This document shows, piece after piece, positions 56,561 to 64,000 of a stretch of 64,000 bases of DNA. The position numbers and the translations under genes are program-made. The notes beneath the pieces were generated by a model. The model saw only the letters and a list, made by a program, of their open reading frames with translations, did not search any database and was not told the DNA's origin. Numbering within the stretch: position 1 is the first letter of the stretch; each line of letters starts with the position of its first letter. The stretch comes from Sesamum alatum (Eukaryota; Streptophyta; Magnoliopsida; Lamiales; Pedaliaceae), in contig JACGWO010000013.1 in assembly GCA_034509735.1 (NCBI GenBank), forward strand, positions 12,978,136-13,042,135, read 5' to 3'.

Positions 56561-57458
56561 TTAACTAGTTAGGCCCATAAATCCGTACCTATCAGGTGGT
56601 TGGGATACAGGCTCAGATGTTGTTGTTGCTGTCTCATGGGGCACCTCACTTGATTCCTCAAGGAGTACCTCCTGGATTCGACTATCCGATGGAAAACCCT
56701 TTTCCAAGAATACTGTGTTCCGCGAGATAAAGATCTTTAGCTCAGAAGGATCATAAAAATAATACCCCGTAGTTTCTTTCGGATATTTGGCGAACCTGCA
56801 TAAGCTAGACCCGAAGTCTAGTTTATCTTCTACTAATCTCTTGACGTATACAGGGCTTCCCACACTTTCAAGTATTTGTAGGAGGCAGGCTTGCCATGCC
56901 ATATCTCATGTGGCGTCTGGGATATCTTCTTAGATGGCACCATGTTCAAAAGTTTGGCCGCCGTCTCAAGAGCGTATCCCTAGAAGGACAATGGGGGTTC
57001 GATAAGACTCATCATGGATTGGACTATGTCCAACAAGGTCCAATTCCTCCTTTCAGACACACCATTCAACTGTGCTGTTCTAGGAGGAGTCCACTGAGAG
57101 AGAATTCTATTCTCTTTTAGGTAATCAATGAACTTACCACTTAAATACTCTCCACCCTGGTCTGACCGAAGGGCTTTGATCTTGTGACCGGTTTGGTTCT
57201 CAACTTCAAGTCTGTATTCTTTAAACCTTCCAAAAGCTTCACACTTGTACCTCATTAGGTAAAATAACCATACCATTAGTGATCACCGGTAAAGGTTATG
57301 AAGTACGAGTACCCACCTCTCGATTCAGTATGTAATGGTCCACATACGTTTGTATGGATCAAATCCAAAAGACCGTCGGGTAGCGTGCTTTGCCCAACAA
57401 AGGGTTTCTTGGCCATCTTTCCCTTCAGACAGGACTTGCAAGTTGGTAGGTTGTCCAA
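56561..57458 (-). pseudogene. copia-2 integrase
   Basis: LPTCKSCLKGKMAKKPFVGQ (zinc-finger end), HTNVCGPL (Asp changed to Asn at the first catalytic position, where copia-1 has HTDVCGPL), LRSDQGGEYLSGKF, NGVSERRNWTLLDI. Frame breaks occur near 57276 and 56990. Inactive. Confidence 0.88.
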
Positions 57459-57519
57459 TCGTTTATCTCTAGACTCTTTGAGTCCACTAACCTCCTTATC
57501 CTATCTTTAGAAATATGAC

Positions 57520-57912
57520 CTAACCTTGCATGCCATATCTGTGCTTATCTTGATTATCGAGTTTACGTTTGTGTTTGGTAGTTATAATCCAATTAGACTG
57601 TTGAAGTATGTACAGACCGTTAACAATTGTACCAAACAGATGAGACACACCATCATTGATAATATAAAAGCCACTTTTATCGATGGTGAAAGAATAACCC
57701 TCCTTGTCCAGGACGGGTATGGATACGATATTCTTAATCATGCTAGGTACATAGAAACAATCGTTTAGTACAACCCTAACATGATGACTAATTGCTAACT
57801 CTACTGATCCTACGGCTTCTACAACAATAGCCTTGCTATCGCCTAGCCTCAGGATCATCTCATCCTTGGTTAGCCTTCTACTTCTTTGCAGAGCACCACA
57901 TCCAGTATCCAA
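57520..57912 (-). pseudogene. copia-2 protease and linker
   Basis: MDTGCGALQRSRRLTKDEMI keeps the catalytic DTG but has lost eight codons compared with copia-1 (the AHICNDLQ stretch after CG). LNDCFYVPSMIKNIVSIPVL and the LYILQQSNWI region follow. Thus each of the two related elements has a different protease lesion. Confidence 0.85.
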
Positions 57913-57941
57913 TACTCATGATGCAAAATTAGTTATCATGT

Positions 57942-58708
57942 TTACTTCAACCCGAGCCTTCCCTTTCCCTTTCCCTTTCCCTTTCCCTCATGGGAGCTAG
58001 GAGCGCGAGCAGTGGCTGTAACTGTCTTCCCCTTTCCCTTCTTCCTTTTCCAGCATCCGACCCTTTTGCCATTCGCCTCAGAGGTTGAAGCCTCTCCTAT
58101 CCATACTAACGGCGCAGACTTGTGGGTCATTGCCTCTCGGACCAGTATATTGATCAACTTATGAACGGACTTCTCAAGTCAGTTCATGTTGTAGTTAACA
58201 ACGAATGGGTCATAGGACGAAGGAAACGACTGACGGATCACGTCGATGTACATGTCATTGTTAAGCCCAGCTTATAGGTCCTCGAGCTTCTCCACTAGGG
58301 ATAGCATCTTGACCCCATGACTTTATATAGAATATCTTTCAGCTAGCTTGGTGCCAAAGAATACTTTTGTGGCGGCACATCTAATATGCCTGTCCGGAAT
58401 CGCATAAACCTCGTTCATGCAGAGCATTATGGCCGAGACATTGTCTAGCCTATCATATTGCTTTTGGATGTCGTTAGACATCGAAGCCAATATGATACTG
58501 CGTACTTTTCGGTTGTCCTCATGCCATTTCTTGAACATCAAACGTTCTTCTGGCATGGACCCCTCGATAAGTCACTCGGCGGTGGCTTGTGCAATACATA
58601 ACCCTGGTTCTCAAAATCGAGGACAATCCTCAGGTTCTCAACCAGTCAGAATAGTTCATGCCATTGAATTTATTGGTCTCTAGTACCATGATTATGGGTT
58701 CTTAGACA
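57942..58708 (-). pseudogene. copia-2 gag
   Basis: ATG at about 58708 (MSKNP, then broken by a one-base change giving TAA), LILASMSNDIQKQYDRLDNV, AIPDRHIRCAATKVFFGT, and a C-terminal basic part (WIGEASTSEANGKRVGCWKRKK). A GGGAAA tandem run (57958-57987) encodes GKGKGKGK next to where the zinc knuckle should be; the CCHC knuckle itself was not found. Confidence 0.82.
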
Positions 58709-60629
58709 TTTCTACATTTATAGGAAATATAAAGCAGAAATTAGCAAATGATGGTAATATTATAGTTCAAGTTGAAGACATGGTCGTTTAGTCTTTAATC
58801 CTCCCACTATTTCTATGAAAGTCCACCACTCTCAAGTGGAGTTTTTGGAAACTATTTCCTAGTGGGCTCGGGATCCATAAGCGTGATCTCCATGCCTCGT
58901 TTTTACGATTCACATGAAGAAAACCTCATGGGAGATATCCAATACCATTCTCATCCAATGAGATTCCCAATATATTTTGCCTCACCTCTTCACATGATTC
59001 CAAGGACTCCAAGCGAACTATGTTACTCAGTGTTGGGCCTGACCCATCAACCAAATCATGCCTAGACTGTCACCCCCACGACTCGTGAGACAGGGAAACC
59101 ACAAATGCAATCTCTTTGTTCACAATAATGGTGCAACTTTCCAATAGTCCAAGTGTGCCACGACTCGTGTGACCATACTTGGGTAGTGCTAGCTTCCTGA
59201 CCATGGACGGATCAAAATCATTTTGATCCAAGTCCATTATGGGCCTAATATATTATTTGGTCCAACCAAATGAGTGTTTGTTTTGTAATGACCGAGACCT
59301 CATCACATTAAGTGTCTTTGCATGCATAAATATCCAATATTGATAAAGCGATAAGTAAATATGCCGCATGCAATAAACATTGAATAACCCTTGTTACGAT
59401 GATCACAAGCCCAACCTATGTGACCCACTAAGCCCGTAGTGATCTATGGTCTGTCTAAGGTGGTCCTAATCTATTACAAAATAATTAAGCCATTGGCATT
59501 CCAATGGACCTTGTGGCTCTTCTTATTTTTCGCTTTGATGTATCACCTTGGGCATCCGTCCAATGCTTCCAACTCCATGGGCTTGTTATTATTATAAAAA
59601 TAAAACCTCACTAAAACTCTAACTACTCTCATTACATAGGAAAGGGAATACATGAAATAAAGGAAATAAGCAAGCCTTAACATCATGAGGCGAAAAAACC
59701 GGAAGATGATAATCCTAAAAACAAGAGGTACGTAGGCTTCACCTGACAGAAATGTAAATACATTATTCATACACAAGGTCTAGGGCTCTTGTGATCATCC
59801 CATTTTGATCCCATCAACATATAATGCAAAATTATACGAAATAATCATGCCACAATGGATATTCAAAATATCCAAGTGAGGTCCAACATCACAAGTCATA
59901 AACATATAAACAATGTACAAGCTTCAAATTTTAAATCCAATAGACATCATACACAATGCATCCAATGCATGTTGGAAACCCCAAATTAGTTAAGCATTTT
60001 TTCTTCATAGGAAAAATCGAATAATTCAAAAATCAAATATGCAAAACAAATTTATTTCAGAAAATATGCAGAAATTACCCAAAAATCAAATTTCAGAAAA
60101 ACGTCAAAAACCGGCGCAGAACGGCCTAGCAGTCGTGCCAACCTACCGGCCACATGCACAAGCACACACGCGCGCGCCCATCCTCGCGCTGGCCCAACCA
60201 ACAGCGCACATAGGCGCTCGCTTGCGCACAACGCGGTGTGCGCAGCCACCCCTGCTAGCATACATGCTAGCCCGGCTGTGCGCAGGCATCTGCCCGTGCA
60301 CACCCGACCGCACGCCGACCCGCCAGCCAGTAGCCGGCTAGCAGGGATGGCAGCCAACTGCTGCCGCTGTTGTTCCATTTTATTCATATCGTGGTTTTCC
60401 GTTTCTCAATTCAGTACATATATATATATATATATATATAACTAAAAATAAATATGCAATTTGTAAAGATCAAATCTATAAAAATCACATACATGATGTC
60501 TATTAAATTTAAACATTTAAACAAGATTGTTAATCTATATGTTTATACATACAAACATGCTCAAAAAGCTGTAAAAGCCAATAAAACATGCGAGGCACAT
60601 AGATCTATTGCTCCTTACATCGAACCGAG
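58709..60629 (-). other. copia-2 long leader region
   Basis: About 1.9 kb between primer site and gag, compared with 0.7 kb in copia-1. The part next to gag (58709-59060) matches the copia-1 leader. The part 59070-60100 is extra, AT-rich DNA with no recognised gene. 60110-60390 is GC-rich and open in one frame on each strand, with low-complexity Ala/Arg/Pro content; I do not regard it as coding. A (TA)n run is at 60417-60440. Confidence 0.6.
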
Positions 60630-60642
60630 CTCTGATACCACT

Positions 60643-62851
60643 TGAAGGATAAGCGGATCCGCCCGGGAGCGCGAGCGGAAGCGAGTAATGCGATATTTAA
60701 AAATCCATTAAATAAATACGACCCAAGGGGTGTACCGTTGGGGGTTCAACCAGACATTCGATGTAGGATATGATAATTAATAATAACATATCACATAGAG
60801 CACATAGATTGCAAACAAAAAGAGACTACAAAAATATTAAACCAAATGTTACCTTCGGAGTTTTTCTAATGCACGGCTACAAGCGTTGTTTCACGGCCGG
60901 AAACGTTTACCAAGATTCAAATCTATGAACCCTCTAACGTAGTCCACACCACATCGGGAGAGATTATGTTTTTCTTGCTAGAGAAAAACGGATCTAGAAG
61001 ATGAGGTCGAAGAAGGGATCACACTATCAAATTAGTATTCCTTCTTGATCTTACTTTGTTCTTCAATTGATCCTAGATCAATGAAGCAACAAAGAGGATT
61101 AGAAAGTAGAGAGACGGGCCGGAAATATGCTTGAGAGAGTGTAGAGAGTGTTCTTCTTCTTTTTTTTTTTCCTAGAAAAAGATGAATTATGAATCTCTTA
61201 TTTTTTGTGATAGTATATACACATATATATACTTTATTAAAGTGAATATTCGAATGTATCTAGGTTCATCCAAGCATGTTTAGATACATTCCCATCAATC
61301 ACCATTATTCTTCAATCAAGCCTATCATTTCATAAGGTATGATTTTAATCATACCAAGTGAAAGAGGCTTGATTGGAATTTATTTGGCTCTTTCCAAAAG
61401 AGACAAGTCAACTAGTACTCATGGCCGATTTTAGCTTCAAATAAAGCTAGAAAAATCGGCCACCTTGTTTTAGAAGAAGCCCAACTTCTTCTAATTCCAA
61501 AAGTGGAATTAACACCTCTCTTGTGCCAAGATTTAATAGACAAGATTTTACTGTAATCCAATTACAATAAGCCCAAGAATTAAATCCTATTTAATCAAGG
61601 TCCACTTAAATAATTCCCTTTGATCTTTTAATCCAATCAAAAGATCCAATTTTTGATTCTCTGCTTTAATTGATAAATATCATTTACCGATTTAAATCGA
61701 GTGCCCGATACAACATCTCCATCCAATGGACAATCCCTTAAGTAATTCAATGACTCATTATCCTCTGAAATTAACTCCAAGTCAATTTCTTCACCTCCTC
61801 GGTGAATTGTGTGTGATCCTTTAGTTTCACCCTCAACTAGACTTGGCCCCGTGTCCAACAAGAGCCCGTTACCATGGGTGGTCATCTAGCAACGATCCAT
61901 GGCACTAGAGACTAGGTGAATGTCGGTGTGGACATTTAGGCGCCGATTCCGTACAGGTACGGTCCTTTCGTCTACCGTCTCCCGTCCTTAGTCTAGGGTA
62001 TGGAATTGGGCGTCGGTTCCCATCCTTGACTAGGCATATATACTTAATACTCAAGACTGCGCATGCCTCATTGCATCGACACAGAAAACCATTTCCTGCT
62101 CAATCAACCAGTGTGGCCATATGTTTAAACAGCATGAATGTGTCTCCGAGTTCATAGGAGATACCCTGTGTCACATACAGACAGGGGATGGATCCTCTTC
62201 TTGAATCCCACCGTCCTCGCTACATATTCTTATTGCACTGAACAAGACTTATAATGAATATGTCTGCAACATGATCATCTCTCGCCAGATCAAAGATACA
62301 ACCATCGTATGCACATGACTGTCGTGGTTCCTCAAAACTGAGGACTACTCCCGTACTATCGGAATCGCAAAAAATCCAGTCATAGCGTCCAAGCCTCCAA
62401 GGCTTCCATATTATGATCCCCGCGAGTCAGCTTAGTCGTTTCGACCCTAGTCGACCAACCCACAAGGATCGTATAGGCATCCCATGCCTGTGCCCGATGA
62501 AACACAACACTCATCCAATGAATACGAAACTTGATGCAAGTCTCAATAGGACTCTTGATGCCGTGTCTCGAGGTCCTTGACTTAGAACTTTTCAGACCCA
62601 ACCCTTTATCAGTTGGTTTCATAACCACCATCCAATGTGTGGCCTCAATTGCATGAGTTGTTAACGTGGTCCGTGGGCTTTGTTATGATATATGTAAAAT
62701 GACATTTAACATATGAAAATGAGCACAACAAAGAAAATATCAGTTGTAACGAATACTTATTTTATTCATTACATAATATTACATTACATTGAGTTGTCAA
62801 ATAGATTACAAAATGCCAAACCAATTGGCTTTCTGGTCACCTATTCTAACA
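60643..62851 (-). repeat. copia-2 5' LTR
   Basis: 2209 bp, TG...CA ends on the - strand, alignable along its length with the 2228-bp copia-1 LTRs (for example GACCAGAAAGCCAAT near the start and TAGTGCCATGG in the middle). It is considerably diverged from them. Confidence 0.92.
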
Positions 62852-63388
62852 GGAGCTATCCCCAACAGGAAGAACTCCGGCCCACGCCTAGGAGGAAACC
62901 CCATCATGGAGGCCCAAGGTAGAGGCCAGGCTGACCAAGAATGGATAAGGGTTGACTGGGTCCACCCCATATCCTTATCTGCAAAAGACCACTCCAACTG
63001 ACTCCCTACTTTCAAGGAGTCTGAAGGCTACAGAAGTCTAGGAAGGCTAGTACTCGGTCCTTCCAGAGTCTAGGTTGATGAAGAGTCCTTCCCAAATGTG
63101 GCTCTTCCTCTATAAATACCGGCCTACTTGGCTAGCTCAAGTAATGTTTTTCTAGCACTCTAAGCACATGAATTTATGCTCTCACACTCAAATTAAGTTC
63201 ATTTTATGCTCTTTGTTCACAAGATCTTATTGTTTCTTCACTTTATTTACATTTATTCTTCTAAAACTGTTTACTGACTTGAGCGTCGTAGTGCTAACGC
63301 TTTTTTCACAGATCCCCTTTTTATAGCTTGCAGAAATTCAAGGTCCACTCCACTCAAACCCAAGAATGAGCTCGTTCAGCTCACATCA
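62852..63388 (+). repeat. gypsy 3' LTR, second part
   Basis: Resumes with GGAGCTATCCCCAACAGGAAG, matching 5' LTR sequence from about 49100 onward, through the TATA-like CTATAAATACC to the CACATCA end. The GTAAG duplication follows. Confidence 0.9.
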
Positions 63389-64000
63389 GTAAGTAATAAG
63401 CTTTTCTTCTGGTATATTAGTAATTTTATTTTAAAATGTTTCTTTGTTGAAATTATCGAGAAAAAAGAGAGATTTTTTCTAAATTATTACGTAATACTTA
63501 TTTACTTATTTTCATGTTGGGTAAAAGAATTTAATATAGTTTTATAATTATGTTTTGAATTATATCTCACAAAACATAAAAAACTAACATGAGAATTAAA
63601 GATGGAAATTAAATGATACATGTGCCTATGGAAAAATTATAAAAAGCCTTGATCTAATATACAAAATTAAGGTTCCAAACTAATTTTTAAAATTGTTGTA
63701 GTTAACTATACATTCTAAGTTTTCATATTAAGATAAAAACTTGAGGGTTGTGATTAAGGGAATAATCTTTAATATATACATTTTTTTTCCTATAATATGT
63801 TTTTTGTTATATATATTTTAATGTTGTGGTAGCCTTGATAAAGAAAATAATTCAGTTTACGTTAAATTGGTAGTTAATTTTTTTTTTCTTGGTCTTGATT
63901 GACTATGAATATTACCTGATTAAGAAATATATTACTAATATTAATAGTTGAAAAAATTAGATATATCAAATTTTAGCATATGAAATTACTTGACTTGGTC
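63389..64000. other. AT-rich DNA to the window end
   Basis: Starts with the GTAAG duplication of the gypsy element. No gene or further element seen in the remaining ~600 bp. Confidence 0.6.

Larger units (their letters stand above)
53567..62851 (-). mobile_element. Ty1/copia LTR retrotransposon (copia-2), inserted in the gypsy 3' LTR
   Basis: The LTRs begin (on the - strand) TGTTAGAATAGGTGACC at 62851 and 54997 and end CCTTCA at 60643 and 53567. The primer site TGGTATCAGAGC is at 60630-60641 on the - strand, and AAGTGGGAGAT precedes the 3' LTR. Genes run leftwards: gag, protease, integrase, RT, RNase H. LTR and protein phrases show it is a diverged member of the copia-1 family. The 5' LTR is 2209 bp and the 3' LTR only 1431 bp because of an internal deletion. 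The flanking pentamers GGGCC and GGAGC do not match well. Confidence 0.93.
48978..63388 (+). mobile_element. Ty3/gypsy LTR retrotransposon, degenerate, 3' LTR split by copia-2
   Basis: The target duplication GTAAG occurs at 48973-48977 and 63389-63393. The 5' LTR is 48978-49638 (TGATATATACC...CACATCA). The 3' LTR starts TGATATATGCC at 53408, after the purine tract AGAGTGGGGGAGACTGA, is broken at 53566/62852 by copia-2, and ends CACATCA at 63388. A primer-site-like TTGGCGCCCTGTGGGAAC follows the 5' LTR. Gag, protease, RT and RNase H remains are present in that order, without an integrase. Divergence of the LTRs and many stops show that it is older than copia-1. Confidence 0.93.

Noticed and set aside
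60039..60387. Overlapping Ala/Arg/Pro-rich frames on both strands
   Set aside because: Open because the segment is GC-rich; no motif, no start context, and it lies inside a retrotransposon leader.

Overview
The window is nuclear DNA of a flowering plant, very probably a eudicot. It is AT-rich, has intron-containing genes with GT-AG junctions, and is dense in plant transposable elements (CACTA, Ty1/copia, Ty3/gypsy, Helitron, Mutator-like). The species cannot be fixed from the sequence alone.

Only three host genes are supported. Two are six-exon laccases on the + strand (2596-4784, 568 aa; 24447-26783, 574 aa). Both look like the Arabidopsis LAC7-9 group, have identical intron positions and keep every copper-ligand motif. 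They are best read as a duplicated pair now separated by transposons. The third is a three-exon cation/H+ antiporter of the CHX family on the - strand (30083-27474). It is convergent with the second laccase and carries an apparent one-base frameshift in its cytosolic C-terminal domain. Nothing suggests that the laccases and the antiporter act in one pathway.

Layout. 1-2500: an old Helitron piece split by a Mutator-like element, running almost up to the first laccase's TATA box. 2513-4925: laccase 1. 5001-5259: a fold-back element. 5397-15478: a full-length but degenerate CACTA element on the - strand, with TNP2-type and TNPA-type gene remains and a TTT target duplication. 15479-24380: AT-rich spacer with a gypsy RNase H scrap, a 1.66-kb Mutator-like element, small inverted-repeat elements and a 307-bp Helitron with both ends. 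24386-26783: laccase 2. 27474-30083: CHX. 31084-34070: a 3-kb AT-rich Helitron abutted by a second Helitron 5' end.

36842-48678 is a second CACTA element (target duplication TCC). It is internally deleted so that the TNP2 5' half joins the TNPA 3' end, and a copia retrotransposon (38544-47289, duplication GTACT) sits inside its TNP2 frame. 48978-63388 is a gypsy element (duplication GTAAG) that lacks integrase; its 3' LTR is split by a second, related copia element on the - strand (53567-62851). The two nests lie only 299 bp apart.

I did not find a clearly new molecular system. The most informative observations are: the coding-dead copia copy with nearly identical LTRs, the TNP2/TNPA deletion fusion, three CAG-to-TAG stops in silenced transposons, the abutting Helitron ends, GC-rich GCGACGGCG cores in two Mutator-like elements, and the transposon-built promoter edge of laccase 1.
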